Below, piece by piece: positions 23,110-32,312 of a DNA stretch of 64,000 nucleotides (within the stretch, counting starts at the first letter, position 1; the number at the start of each line of letters is the position of its first letter). A program made the translations under genes and the position numbers. A model generated the notes under the pieces. It worked only from the letters and a program-made list of their open reading frames with translations, ran no database searches and was not told the DNA's origin. Source of the stretch: Microlunatus antarcticus (GTDB taxonomy: Bacteria > Actinomycetota > Actinomycetes > Propionibacteriales > Propionibacteriaceae); assembly GCF_014193425.1 (NCBI RefSeq), contig NZ_JACHZG010000001.1:1798001-1862000 (forward strand). Reading direction: 5' to 3'.

Positions 23110-25436
23110 GCGCTCACCCTAGGTCGTCCCTCGGGGGCCGGGAGCCACCCGTGCAGCCGTGGTTCGGACTGCCGGGCGAGGTCCGTGGCCGGACCCAGGA
23201 GGGCGGGCTGCAGGCGGCGCAGGGCGTCGAGGTGGTCGCCGGTCCAGATCATCCGGACGGCGGTCGGGCTGGGCATGGCGGTGTCGACCGCGAGGTCGCG
23301 CCGCACGGCCTCGACGAGGCGCGCGTCGGAGGCCGCGTCCCGACGGGCCGGGGGCGGCGGCGGGGCCGCACCGGAGAGTGCCTGGCCGAGGCGGGCGTAC
23401 CAGCGCGCGACCACGTCGGCGTCGTGACCGAGCTCGCGGCCCGCCGCGGAACGGTCGCCGCCCAGCGTTCCGTCCTCCCGCTCCCAGAGCGCGAGCACGG
23501 CGTCGGCGGCCAGCCGCGGGGCGACGACACCGGTGACCAGGGCGGTGACGGTGGCGAGGTCGGACTGCTTGCGGCCGCGCTCGGCGAGGTACTCCCGGAA
23601 CGCGTCGTCCAACCGGCGCGAGGCGGCCGCGGCCCGCGTGGACTCGGGCACGGGTCGGGGCAGCGACGGCACCCCGCGCTCGCAGCGGTGGACGCCGTAG
23701 CGGACGGCCCGGGCGAGGTAGTCGCCCGTCGTCTCGTACGCCTCCCCGAGCGCCCGGCCCAGCGCCGAGGCCGCGCCGCGCGGCCAGAAGAGGACCCCGA
23801 AGACCAGGCTCACCGCGCAGCCGATCGCGATGTCCTCGATGCGTACGAGGCCGATGCGGTAGCCGACCGGTTGGATGATGTTGAAGAAGATCGTCAGCGT
23901 CAGCGTGAAGGCCGCCTGCCCCGCGGCGAACGAGATCGCGGCCGGCGCGAGCCCGGCGACGAGGATCGAGATCGGCAGCAGGATCCAGAGCACCGCCTGG
24001 TTCGTCCCGACGAGCGTGACGACCAGCCCGCCCACGACGATGCCGACGACCGTCCCGAGCACCCCGCGCAGGGCCGTCTGCCCGGTGCTCAGGGCGTTCG
24101 AGCGCAGCACCGAGAGCGTGCCGAGCACCACCCAGAAGGAGTGCTGCACGCCGCTGAGGTCGGCGACGAGGACGGCGGCGCCCAGCGCAAGTCCGCCGCG
24201 CAGGCTGTTGTGCAGCCAGACCGAGTGGCGGTCGAGGTGGGTCCGGGCGCGGTCGACCGCCGTGGCGAAGGCACCGCCGGTCCCGCCCGGATCGCGCCCG
24301 AGCAGTCGGCGCAGCCACGGACGCCGTTCGGCCTGGAGCGCGCGCTCCACGTTCCGGACGACCTCCAGCACCGCGAAGCCGATCTCCTGCGCGCGGAACG
24401 TCGGCTCGAGCGCGTCGACCAGGCCCGCGTCGAGGTCGTGGGACGCGCCCGGACCGCCGAGGGGGAGCCGCTCGGCGCCGGTCTCGAGGGCGTCGACGGC
24501 CGCGACCAGCGCGGCGATCGCGGTCTGCAGCCGGTCCTCCCCGGCGTCGAGCTCGGCCCGGGCCGCCCCCCGGCTCATCACGTCGAGCTCGTCCGCCGCC
24601 ACCGCGAGGGCGCCGGCCGCCGCGGTCTTCACGGCCAGGACGCGGTCGTCGACCCGGTGACCGGGCGCCACCGCCGGCGGCTGCTGCAGCACCGTCAGCA
24701 GCCAGCCGAGCTCGTCGACCAGCCGGACCAGGATCCGCGACGAGGTGCCGAGGTCGGTCGGGCGGTTGGTGGTGGCGTAGAACGCGTCCCGCAGCTCGCC
24801 GTACGCGGTCGTCAGCCGGTGCGTCACCGCGTCGCGCTCCGCCGGGCCCAGCTCGCCGTGGGCGACGCGACGGTCGGCGACGAGACGTTCGGCGAGGAGC
24901 CGGCAGGTCCGGGCGGAGGGCGCGCGCAGGGGGCTCCGCGGCGGCGCCGGCCACCAGAAGGCGACGGCGAAGGCCGCCACGGCCGAGGCCAGGAGCCAGC
25001 CGGCCATCCGGTCCGGGATCGCGCCCAGCGGCGCCGGCGTGGCCACCGGCAGGACGAAGGCGAGCAGCAGGGCGGTCGAGGCTCCCGCCAGCTCGGAGCT
25101 GACCACGCCGACGAAGAGGACCGCGAAGCCGACGACGGCCATCGTCACCGCCGCCAGCACCGGCTGGCGCGACACGACCGTGGCGAGAGCCACGAGCAGG
25201 GCGCCGAGCACGGCCAGCCAGGCGACGCCCTGGACGCGTTCCGCGCGGGAGCCGTTCAGGTCGACCAGCAGGAGCAGGGCGAACGACCCGAACGCGGCGA
25301 AGGTCGCGACGTCGGCGTTCTGCAGGACGCGGGCGCCGAAGGCGAAGAGCAGCGGCATGACGATCGCCACCCGCCCGGCCCGCCGCAGCGCGCGCAGACC
25401 CGGGTCGTGCCGGCGCAGCCAGGACAGCGGGCTCAT
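23106..25436 (-). CDS. FUSC family protein (aromatic acid exporter-like)
   Basis: A 776-residue membrane protein with two blocks of about six hydrophobic segments each (roughly residues 10-170 and 395-540), separated by a cytosolic domain and followed by a long cytosolic tail, the normal FUSC layout. The second block contains HSFWVVLGTLSVLRSNALST, the typical FUSC signature. Family members are linked to efflux of aromatic acids or other inhibitors. The ATG at 25436 gives a first segment right after a short basic region. It heads a pair with the PIG-L deacetylase. An array of repeated sites lies 82-238 bp upstream of its start. Confidence 0.88.
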   Translation of the reverse strand: MSPLSWLRRHDPGLRALRRAGRVAIVMPLLFAFGARVLQNADVATFAAFGSFALLLLVDLNGSRAERVQGVAWLAVLGALLVALATVVSRQPVLAAVTMAVVGFAVLFVGVVSSELAGASTALLLAFVLPVATPAPLGAIPDRMAGWLLASAVAAFAVAFWWPAPPRSPLRAPSARTCRLLAERLVADRRVAHGELGPAERDAVTHRLTTAYGELRDAFYATTNRPTDLGTSSRILVRLVDELGWLLTVLQQPPAVAPGHRVDDRVLAVKTAAAGALAVAADELDVMSRGAARAELDAGEDRLQTAIAALVAAVDALETGAERLPLGGPGASHDLDAGLVDALEPTFRAQEIGFAVLEVVRNVERALQAERRPWLRRLLGRDPGGTGGAFATAVDRARTHLDRHSVWLHNSLRGGLALGAAVLVADLSGVQHSFWVVLGTLSVLRSNALSTGQTALRGVLGTVVGIVVGGLVVTLVGTNQAVLWILLPISILVAGLAPAAISFAAGQAAFTLTLTIFFNIIQPVGYRIGLVRIEDIAIGCAVSLVFGVLFWPRGAASALGRALGEAYETTGDYLARAVRYGVHRCERGVPSLPRPVPESTRAAAASRRLDDAFREYLAERGRKQSDLATVTALVTGVVAPRLAADAVLALWEREDGTLGGDRSAAGRELGHDADVVARWYARLGQALSGAAPPPPPARRDAASDARLVEAVRRDLAVDTAMPSPTAVRMIWTGDHLDALRRLQPALLGPATDLARQSEPRLHGWLPAPEGRPRVSA

Positions 25437-25517
25437 GATCAGCAACCTAGCGGCGCGCCAGGTGCGAGGACAGAGGTTCGGTCGCCCCGCTCTGGCACCG
25501 AGCTGTGCGGCTCCGGC

Positions 25518-25674
25518 CGGCACATCCTGCCCAAGCCGGCACGCCCTGCTTGTTTCGGTACCCCTGGCTCATGACGGCACACCCTGCTTGCTCCGGCATC
25601 CCAAGCTAACAACGGCACACCCTGCAGGGTGTGCCGCCGCGAGGAGGGTGTGCCGCGGAGAGCAGGGTGTGCCG
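25518..25674. repeat. Array of nine 13-bp sites on an exact 19-bp register, six direct then three inverted
   Basis: The consensus CGGCACACCCTGC starts at 25518, 25537, 25556, 25575, 25594 and 25613, each 19 bp apart; the copies at 25556 and 25594 carry four mismatches. The complement starts at 25624, 25643 and 25662, again 19 bp apart. The copies at 25613 and 25624 merge into a perfect 24-bp palindrome around CTGCAG. Six-base spacers vary. The array fills the 266-bp gap between the SDR stop at 25703 and the FUSC start at 25436, upstream of FUSC and downstream of the SDR. A multi-site operator is possible. Confidence 0.85.
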
Positions 25675-25702
25675 GCCGGAGGCGGCGATCCCCGCAGATG
25701 GG

Positions 25703-26422
25703 TCAGGTCTGCGAGACCGGGCTGATCACCAGCTCGTCGATGCGGACGTGGGCGGGGGAGTCGAGGACGAACAGGACCGCGCGCGCGACGTCGTCGGCGG
25801 TGAGCATCACCGCGCGGGCTTCGGCCCCCGGGACCTGCGGCCGCATCCGCAGGAAGTCGGTGTCCACGTCGCCCGGGCAGAGGTGGCAGGCGCGGACGCC
25901 GTACGAGGCCTCCTGCGCGTTGAGCGTCTGGCACACGGCGGTGAGCGCGGTCTTGCTGGCCGAGTAGGCGACGCCGGCGCCGGGGGAGAAGCGCCAGCCC
26001 GCGTACGACGACACCACGACCACCTGCCCACCGGCCTCGCGCAGGTCGGGCAGCGCGGCGTCGACGACGTTGACCACGCCGGAGAGGTTCGTGGTGACGA
26101 CGTCGGCGAAGCCGGTCACCGACTGGTCGGCCCAGGTCCGCTGCGGACTGTTGAGGCCGGCGGCGAGGACGAGGTCGTCGACCCGGCCCCAGCGGTCGGT
26201 GATCCCGGCGTGCGCCCCGGCGACCGCGGACGGGTCGCCGACCTCGAGCGGCACCACGAACGACTCCCCGCCGGCCTGCTCGACCAGCGCCGCCGTCTCC
26301 GCGAGGGCGTCCTCGCGACGTCCGCTCAGCGCGACGCGGCGGCCACCCTGTGCGGCCGCGACGGCGGCGGCTCGGCCCATGCCGCTCCCGGCGCCGGTGA
26401 CCCAGAGCACGCGGCCGCTCAC
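25703..26422 (-). CDS. Short-chain dehydrogenase/reductase (classical SDR)
   Basis: A 239-residue SDR. Cofactor-binding TGAGSGMGRAAAV lies near residues 9-21, AAGLNS near 86 replaces the usual NNAG, the catalytic Ser lies in VVVSSYAG near 138, and the YSASK motif near 152-156 supplies Tyr and Lys. It ends SPVSQT. Arg-rich residues after the second strand (LSGRRED) suggest NADP(H). Substrate not predictable. Its GTG start overlaps the stop of the neighbouring SDR by four bases; the two and the upstream cyclase-like gene form an operon. Confidence 0.88.
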   Translation of the reverse strand: MSGRVLWVTGAGSGMGRAAAVAAAQGGRRVALSGRREDALAETAALVEQAGGESFVVPLEVGDPSAVAGAHAGITDRWGRVDDLVLAAGLNSPQRTWADQSVTGFADVVTTNLSGVVNVVDAALPDLREAGGQVVVVSSYAGWRFSPGAGVAYSASKTALTAVCQTLNAQEASYGVRACHLCPGDVDTDFLRMRPQVPGAEARAVMLTADDVARAVLFVLDSPAHVRIDELVISPVSQT

Positions 26423-27246
26423 GCCGGGCCTCCCTGCTCGGTGTCGGACGCCGCGTCGGCGGCGGCCAGCTCGTACGCCTTCTGCGGCAGCTGCGTGGCG
26501 AGCTTGCCCCCGCTGACGTCGAGCAGCGTGCCGGTCACGTAGCGCGCGGCGTCACTGGCCAGGAACACGACCGCGTCGGCCACCTCCTGCGGGTCGCCCC
26601 ACCTCCGCAGCGTCAGCGTGTCGAGCAGCCGGTCCTGCGCGGGCTGCGGCATCGTCGCGAAGCCGTTCATGGCCGTCGGGATCATGCCCGGCGCGTACGC
26701 GTTGGCGGTGACGCCCCACGGGCCGAGCTCGCCGGCGAGCGTCCGGGTGAGCTGGACGACGGCGGCCTTGGACGCCGCGTACGCGCCCGAGCCGACGCTG
26801 GGCACGATGGCCGCGAACGAGGCGGCGTTGACGATCCGTCCCGAGCGCTGCGCCTTCATCGCGGGCACCACCGCGCGGCACATCTTGAACACCCCGCCCA
26901 CGTTCACGGCGAAGCAGCGGTCCCAGGCGTCGTCGGTCAGGTCCTCGATCCGGCCCTCGACGTTGATGCCCGCGTTGTTGACCAGCACGTCGACCCGTCC
27001 GAACCGGGCCACGACCTCCGCCACGAGCGCCCGCGTCGCGTCGCCGTCCGTGACGTCGGCGGGGAGGGACGCGCCCTCGAGCCCGGCCGCGGAACGCGCC
27101 GCGTCCAGCCAGCCCAGGTCGTCGGCGCGCAGGTCCACGCCGACGACGACGGAACGTTCGCGGAGGAACGTCTCGGCGATCACCCGCCCGATGCCGCGTC
27201 CCGCGCCGGTGACCAGCACCACGCGTCCCGTCAGGTCCAGCTCCAT
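26419..27246 (-). CDS. Short-chain dehydrogenase/reductase (classical SDR)
   Basis: A 275-residue SDR with TGAGRGIGRVIAE near residue 13, VNNAGIN near 88, the catalytic Ser in NAASFAAI near 142 and YAASK near residues 155-159. An Asp at the end of the second strand (GVDLRAD) favours NAD(H). The last 25 residues extend beyond the family core as an Ala/Asp-rich tail. It starts one base after the stop of the lycopene cyclase-like gene and overlaps the next SDR by four bases. Substrate unknown. Confidence 0.88.
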   Translation of the reverse strand: MELDLTGRVVLVTGAGRGIGRVIAETFLRERSVVVGVDLRADDLGWLDAARSAAGLEGASLPADVTDGDATRALVAEVVARFGRVDVLVNNAGINVEGRIEDLTDDAWDRCFAVNVGGVFKMCRAVVPAMKAQRSGRIVNAASFAAIVPSVGSGAYAASKAAVVQLTRTLAGELGPWGVTANAYAPGMIPTAMNGFATMPQPAQDRLLDTLTLRRWGDPQEVADAVVFLASDAARYVTGTLLDVSGGKLATQLPQKAYELAAADAASDTEQGGPA

Positions 27247-27247
27247 C

Positions 27248-28432
27248 TCAGGCTCCTTCGCCGTGCAGGCGCCCGGAGCGTCCCGACGCGCGAGGCCATC
27301 GTGGCAGGGCCGACCCGACCGCGACCACGGTGAGGGCCGGCGGCAGCGTCCGCGCCATCCGCAGCATCGCCGCCATCGTGCCCCGCGGGTCGGTCCGGTC
27401 GGACAGGTAGGCGCGCTGGCGGGCGGGCGGGAGCGCGAAGAAGGCGGCGAAGAACCGCTCGACCCCGGCGGCCGGCAGCCTCAGCAGGGTGGTCAGGCCC
27501 ATCTCGCGCAGCTGCTGGACCCGCCGCGCGGGCGCCGGCCAGACGACCTGCCGCACGTCACGCCCACCGGCGGCGGCGCGGGCGACGTCCTCGGCCAGCC
27601 GAAGCGACACGGCCACGCTGTAGCCGGTCGCCGGGTGCATGACCCCCGCCCGGGCCCCGAGGGCGACCGGCCGGTCGGCCGCGGTGCGGCGGGTGCCGCG
27701 GGACGTGCCCGGGTCGGCCTCGACGCTGAACCGGACGCGTTCCACGGGCTCGTCGCCCCTCAGCTCGACCCCGCGGGCGGCGAGGCGGCGCTCGAGCCGA
27801 CGGCGGAGCTCGTCCAGCCCGAGCGCGGGGCGTCCGACCAGGCAGGTCTCCTCGAGCAGCGTGTGCTCCGCGTCGAGCGGGACGGCGTAGAGGAAGGACG
27901 GCACCGCGTCCGGCCCGGCCCCGTGGTCGCGCCGCCAGTCCATGAACCAGGGACCTCCGGCCGCCGCCGCTCGGTCGTTCTCCACGACCAGCCCGTACGC
28001 GGTCTGCGCCGCCCGGTCGGGTGAAGGTCGCGTGCCGCGGGCGTCGAGGACGAGGTCGGCGTCCAGCCGCGTGCCGTCGGCGAGGTCGACCCGGTGGGCG
28101 TCCGCGTCGACGACGGTGCCGGCGACGACCCGGACGCCCTGCAGGTCGAGGGACCGCTGGAGCGCGGGGGTGTCGAGCACGACGTAGGTGCGGTCCAGCC
28201 GGTGCTCCCCGACCGCCCAGGCGCGGGCGTGCTCCGTCCGGGTCGCGACGGCCTCGGGCGCCAGCCACCCCGGCAGCTCGTCCTCCCAGGCGGCGTACGT
28301 CGGGGTCCAGCGCCGGTCGGGGGAGGGGTCGACAGCCACGACGTGGACCCCGGCCGCGGCGAGACGGCTCGCCGCCGCCCGGCCTGCGGGCCCGAGCCCG
28401 AGCACGGCGACCTGCGTGTGCTCACGCCCCAC
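27248..28432 (-). CDS. Lycopene cyclase family (FAD-dependent) protein
   Basis: A protein of 394 residues from the GTG at 28432, or 399 from an ATG at 28447. The GTG is preferred because GAGGG lies six bases upstream. The dinucleotide fold reads VAVLGLGPAGRAAASRLAAA near residue 8. The motifs PSFLYAVPL near residue 179 and HTLLEETCL near 191 are the ones shared by CrtY/CrtL lycopene cyclases, and ATGYSVAVSLRLAED near 274 fits their second cofactor segment. No other carotenoid gene is in the window; its partners are two SDRs. A related flavoenzyme with another substrate is therefore possible. Confidence 0.75.
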   Translation of the reverse strand: MGREHTQVAVLGLGPAGRAAASRLAAAGVHVVAVDPSPDRRWTPTYAAWEDELPGWLAPEAVATRTEHARAWAVGEHRLDRTYVVLDTPALQRSLDLQGVRVVAGTVVDADAHRVDLADGTRLDADLVLDARGTRPSPDRAAQTAYGLVVENDRAAAAGGPWFMDWRRDHGAGPDAVPSFLYAVPLDAEHTLLEETCLVGRPALGLDELRRRLERRLAARGVELRGDEPVERVRFSVEADPGTSRGTRRTAADRPVALGARAGVMHPATGYSVAVSLRLAEDVARAAAGGRDVRQVVWPAPARRVQQLREMGLTTLLRLPAAGVERFFAAFFALPPARQRAYLSDRTDPRGTMAAMLRMARTLPPALTVVAVGSALPRWPRASGRSGRLHGEGA

Positions 28433-28568
28433 GGCTGACCCTCGCATCCCCCGGGGTAGGCCTCCGGGCGCGGTCAGCGTAGGTGGAGGGTGGGCGTCTC
28501 GGCCCGATCAGGTCCGCGCCGGCCGGTTCAGCGAGCGCCGGGCGGCAGGCCGAGCTCGACCGAGCAGC

Positions 28569-28889
28569 TCACGCGTACTCGGCGGCCCGTTCACGGACGG
28601 CGGCATGGGGCGAGGCCAGAAGCTCGGCGCGGACCGCGGCACGTGCCGCGTCGTACGCCGGACGTCCCATCCGAGCGATCAGTCGGCGCTCCGACTCCTC
28701 CAGCGAGTAGGCGTGGGTGCCGTCCCACGCCTCGGCCAGCGTGTAGAAGAGGCCCTGCCTGGCCGTCACCTCGCTCTCGGTGAGGTCGACCAACACCTCT
28801 TGATCCGACAGCAGGGCGAGGGTCTCGGCCGACGCCGCCGGCTCACCCGGCCGGATGTACGCGTCCGCCACGCCCCTGATGCTAGCCAC
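28569..28889 (-). CDS. Hypothetical protein
   Basis: A 106-residue soluble protein with a balanced, protein-like composition (SDQEVLVDLTESEVTARQGL, then TLAEAWDGTHAYSLEESE), mostly predicted helix in the C-terminal half. No family I recognise and no signal peptide. The start codon is a GTG at 28889; internal GTG or ATG choices would shorten it slightly. It lies 28 bp downstream of the BCCT transporter stop, in the same direction, so it could be a last gene of that transcript. Confidence 0.55.
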   Translation of the reverse strand: MASIRGVADAYIRPGEPAASAETLALLSDQEVLVDLTESEVTARQGLFYTLAEAWDGTHAYSLEESERRLIARMGRPAYDAARAAVRAELLASPHAAVRERAAEYA

Positions 28890-28917
28890 GCCGCCCGGTG
28901 TCGACGGCCCCCCGCGC

Positions 28918-30807
28918 CTACTGCGGGTGGCCCGAGCGCACTCGCGCGTACTCCCCGGGAGACGCCGAGGCCGCCTCCGGCGTGCTCTCGGTCGGCAGCG
29001 TGACCATGTCGAACGTCTCGCCCTGGTGCTGGTCGACCGCGACCCGGACGGAACGTTCCACGACCGACTCGGTCAGACGCTTGCGCAGCGTGATCGGGTC
29101 GCGGTAGAGGTCCTTGGTCAGGGCGACGCACATCAGCACCATCACGAGGATGAACGGCACGGCCGAGATGATCGTGATCCGCTGCAGCCCGGACAACGCC
29201 TCCGTCGGGTCGTCCCCGCCGGCGACGAGCATGACCGCGGCGACGCAGCCCATCAGGACGCCCCAGAACACGATCAGCGGCTTGCGCGGCTCCTCGACGC
29301 CGTAGGACGAGATCGAGCCCATGATGATCGACGCCGAGTCGGCGCCGGTGACGAAGAAGATCCCGACGAGGACCATGACCAGGACGATCGCGACCGTCGT
29401 GAGCACGGGAGACATGCCGAGGGTGTCGATGAGGTTGTAGAGCGCGCCGTCGAAGGAGACGCTCGGCGCCCCGTCGACCGTCGTGACCATGGACGTGGAC
29501 CCGCCGGCCGCGGTCGCCTGCTCCTGCAGGCCGATGGCCGCGCCGCCGAAGATCGCGAACCACAGCAGCGACACGACGCTGGGGACCAGCAGCACGCCGG
29601 TGACGAACTGGCGGATCGTGCGGCCGCGGCTGATGCGGGCGATGAACATGCCGACGAAGGGCGTCCAGCTGACCCACCAGGCCCAGTAGAAGATCGTCCA
29701 GCTGGCCAGCCACGCCGTCGTCTCGGCGTCCCCGGTGGCCGCCGTGCGCGCGGACATGTCCGGGAGGTCGCGGATGTAGTCGCCGAGGGCGGACGGGATC
29801 ATGTTGAGGATGAAGATCGTCGGGCCGACGACGAAGACGAGCAGCGCCAGCAGGATCGCGAGCACCATGTTCGTGTTGGACAGCCACTGGATGCCGCGCT
29901 CGATGCCGGACACGGCCGACGCGACGAAGCACACCGTCAGGATCGCGATGATCACGACGTAGACGGCCCGACTCGGGGCCGAGATCACGCCGTTGGCCTC
30001 GAGGCCGCCGCCGATCTGGATCGCGCCGAGCCCGAGCGAGGCGGCCGACCCGAAGAGCGTCGCGAAGATCGCCAGGATGTTGATCACCTTGCCGCCGGCC
30101 CCGTCGACCGCCTTGCGCCCGAAGAGCGGGGTGAAGATGTCGCTCAGCAGCTGGCGCCGCCCCATCCGGTAGGTGCCGTACGCCATCGCGAGGCCGACCA
30201 CCGCGTACATGGCCCACGGGTGCAGGGTCCAGTGGAAGAGCGACGTCGCCATCGCGGTCTGGATCGCCGCGGGCGTCTGGCCGTCGACGGTGCCCGGGGG
30301 CGGCGACACGTAGTGGTAGAGCGGCTCGGCCACGCCGTAGAACATGAGGCCGATGCCCATGCCGGCGGCGAACATCATGGAGATCCACGACCAGGTCTTG
30401 AAGGCCGGCTTCTCGCCGTCCTGACCCAGCGGGATGCTGCCGAACTTGCCGAGCGCGAGCCAGAGCACGAACACGACGAAGAGCGAGGCGGTCAGGACGA
30501 AGGCCCAGCCGGTGGCGCCGATGAGCGTCCCGAGCGCGTTCGTCGAGGCGGTCGCCAGGCTGTCGGTGCCGAGGAAGCCCCACAGCACGAAGCCGACCGC
30601 GAGCAGGGCGACGACGCCGAAGACGACCCAGTCGATGCCTCGGCCCTCGGCCTCGGCCTTGAAGTTGTCGGGCAGGTGGGACCGGATCCGCGCCAGGAGG
30701 GAGCGGTCGTCCGCGGTCTGGTCGGTCGCCTCCTCGGCCGGACCGGTGACGGGTGGGTCGACGTCGTGGAGGTCGACGGGGGTGGGGCTGGGCTTCAGGT
30801 CGGTCAT
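28918..30807 (-). CDS. BCCT family betaine/choline/carnitine transporter
   Basis: A 629-residue carrier with 12 hydrophobic segments, a polar N-terminal tail of about 60 residues and a charged C-terminal tail of about 70. The glycine-rich FAAGMGIGLMFYGVAEP motif lies near residue 146, and WAWWVSWTPFVGMFIARISR near 374 is the most conserved BCCT segment. BCCT proteins import betaine or choline by sodium or proton coupling. The ATG at 30807 is chosen over an upstream ATG at 30870, which would place coding sequence over the 30842-30883 inverted repeat. It stands beside choline and betaine catabolic genes, which supports a quaternary-amine substrate. Confidence 0.92.
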   Translation of the reverse strand: MTDLKPSPTPVDLHDVDPPVTGPAEEATDQTADDRSLLARIRSHLPDNFKAEAEGRGIDWVVFGVVALLAVGFVLWGFLGTDSLATASTNALGTLIGATGWAFVLTASLFVVFVLWLALGKFGSIPLGQDGEKPAFKTWSWISMMFAAGMGIGLMFYGVAEPLYHYVSPPPGTVDGQTPAAIQTAMATSLFHWTLHPWAMYAVVGLAMAYGTYRMGRRQLLSDIFTPLFGRKAVDGAGGKVINILAIFATLFGSAASLGLGAIQIGGGLEANGVISAPSRAVYVVIIAILTVCFVASAVSGIERGIQWLSNTNMVLAILLALLVFVVGPTIFILNMIPSALGDYIRDLPDMSARTAATGDAETTAWLASWTIFYWAWWVSWTPFVGMFIARISRGRTIRQFVTGVLLVPSVVSLLWFAIFGGAAIGLQEQATAAGGSTSMVTTVDGAPSVSFDGALYNLIDTLGMSPVLTTVAIVLVMVLVGIFFVTGADSASIIMGSISSYGVEEPRKPLIVFWGVLMGCVAAVMLVAGGDDPTEALSGLQRITIISAVPFILVMVLMCVALTKDLYRDPITLRKRLTESVVERSVRVAVDQHQGETFDMVTLPTESTPEAASASPGEYARVRSGHPQ

Positions 30808-30841
30808 CTCTGCTCCCGGGACAGGTGCCGTGCACAACTGG

Positions 30842-30883
30842 TGTCTCGCATGCTGCATGTCGAGTGACACGATGCGAGACAGG
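30842..30883. promoter_or_regulatory. Inverted repeat TGTCTCGCAT upstream of the BCCT gene
   Basis: TGTCTCGCAT (30842-30851) and its exact complement (30872-30881) lie 20 bp apart, 35-76 bp upstream of the BCCT start. The right arm, with two extra bases (CCTGTCTCGCAT on the minus strand), recurs exactly at 39963-39974 before the Rieske reductase gene. Probably a regulator site; the IclR protein at 42502 is the candidate. Confidence 0.6.
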
Positions 30884-30970
30884 CTGGCGAGCGCGGCTCG
30901 GAGCTGTCAAGGGTCGCGGTGAATTCGGTTCCCAAATGTCACAAACGGATGTCCAGCGGGCGGGGCGGGT

Positions 30971-32110
30971 TCAGGGCCGGGTGATCTCGTCCGAGATCAG
31001 CACCTTGGTCGCGTTCGCGGCGTCCAGCGACGTCAGGAGCGCCGTCGCCGCCTCGTGGACGGGGAACGCGTGCGAGATCATCTCGCCGAACGGCACCTCG
31101 TGCGCGTGCCGGGCCATCAGCGCGAGCGTGCCCGGGTAGGCGGCCAGGTCCTCGCCGCCGGTGCCCATGATCGTCAGGCTCCGCCCGCAGACGACCGCCG
31201 GGTTGAAGGCCTCGGGACCCATGTCGACGAAGGCGCCGACCTCGACGATGGTCCCGGCGTCACGGACCAGGCCCAGCGCCGTGCCGAACGAGCCCGGGAA
31301 ACCGGTCGCGTTCACCACGAGATCGACACCCTCTCCCGCCGTGAGCTCGCGGACCTCGGCGACCTCGTCCCCGGCGGCCAGGACGGTCTCGGCGCCGACG
31401 AGCCGGCGGGCCAGCGCGAGCCGCTTCTCGGAGCGGTCGACGGCGATCACCCGGCCGGCGCCCATCAGAGCGGCCTTCACCAGGTGGGCCATGCCCAGCG
31501 AGCCCACGCCGACCACGGCCACGGTGTCGCCGGGACGGAAGCCGCCGGGGCTCCGGACCGCCGCCGCGCGCTCGAGGCTGTGGGTGACGGCGAAGATCTC
31601 GGTCAGCACGGCGACGTCGGAGGCCAGCTCGTCCGGCACGCGGAACACGGCCGTCCGCGGCTTGAGGTAGAGGTGCTCGGCCCAGCCCCCGAACAGGTGC
31701 GGGGCGTCGGCGGAGGTGATCGAGTTGCCGTAGTTCTCGAGGTTGCGGCACAGGTAGTAGGGGAAGCCCCGTCGACAGCTGCGGCAGTGGCCGCAGGCCA
31801 CGTTGGGGGCCGGCACCACCCGGTCGCCGACCTGCAGCAGCTCACCGTCGTACGCGCGCACGTCGCCGTCGCCGACCGCGTCGACGACGCCGAGGTTCTC
31901 GTGGCCCTGGATGATCGGGAACGGGGTGGTGCGCTCCATCGCCGTGCCGGCGTACTGGACGTTCTCGCCGCGGAACGTGTGCTTGTCGGTGCCACAGATG
32001 CCGGACGCGATCATGCGCAGCAGCACGGCCCCCGGCTCGAGGCGGGCGGGCTTCGGGTAGTCGCGGACCTCGATGGTGCCGGGGCCGACGAGGGTGGCAG
32101 CAAGGACCAT
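30971..32110 (-). CDS. Zinc-binding alcohol dehydrogenase (MDR family)
   Basis: A 379-residue medium-chain dehydrogenase. The catalytic zinc site is GICGTDKHTFRGE near residue 37 with GHENLG near 69, and the structural zinc cysteines are in ACGHCRSCRRGFPYYLC near 104-122. The nucleotide-binding stretch is VAVVGVGSLGMAHLVKAALM near 190. These make an NAD(P)-dependent oxidation of an alcohol or hydroxymethyl compound likely. It is divergent from the betaine aldehyde dehydrogenase gene; oxidation of formaldehyde or another one-carbon product of demethylation is an attractive but untested idea. Confidence 0.88.
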   Translation of the reverse strand: MVLAATLVGPGTIEVRDYPKPARLEPGAVLLRMIASGICGTDKHTFRGENVQYAGTAMERTTPFPIIQGHENLGVVDAVGDGDVRAYDGELLQVGDRVVPAPNVACGHCRSCRRGFPYYLCRNLENYGNSITSADAPHLFGGWAEHLYLKPRTAVFRVPDELASDVAVLTEIFAVTHSLERAAAVRSPGGFRPGDTVAVVGVGSLGMAHLVKAALMGAGRVIAVDRSEKRLALARRLVGAETVLAAGDEVAEVRELTAGEGVDLVVNATGFPGSFGTALGLVRDAGTIVEVGAFVDMGPEAFNPAVVCGRSLTIMGTGGEDLAAYPGTLALMARHAHEVPFGEMISHAFPVHEAATALLTSLDAANATKVLISDEITRP

Positions 32111-32312
32111 GGCTCAAGGTAGAGGCCCGCCGGACCGGCCTCGCGGCGGGTGGTCAGGACGTCGGGCGTTGCGCATCGAGCACCCTCGGTGCACCTGTTA
32201 CAAACTGTGCACAACGGCCACGGGGTCTTCTCCTCGTCGGAGGCCTGTGCCAAGGTGACCGGACGGCGACCCGCGGGGGGCTGCCCGCGAGCGACACCGG
32301 GGGAACCTGCGC

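Noticed and set aside
25518-25674. CRISPR array
   Set aside because: Units of 13 bp with six-base spacers and an orientation switch do not fit CRISPR repeats and spacers, and no cas gene is near.
28855-30867. 670-codon plus-strand frame over the BCCT gene
   Set aside because: Composition (Asp/Arg/Gly/His) is that of antisense frames in GC-rich genes; BCCT motifs are on the minus strand.
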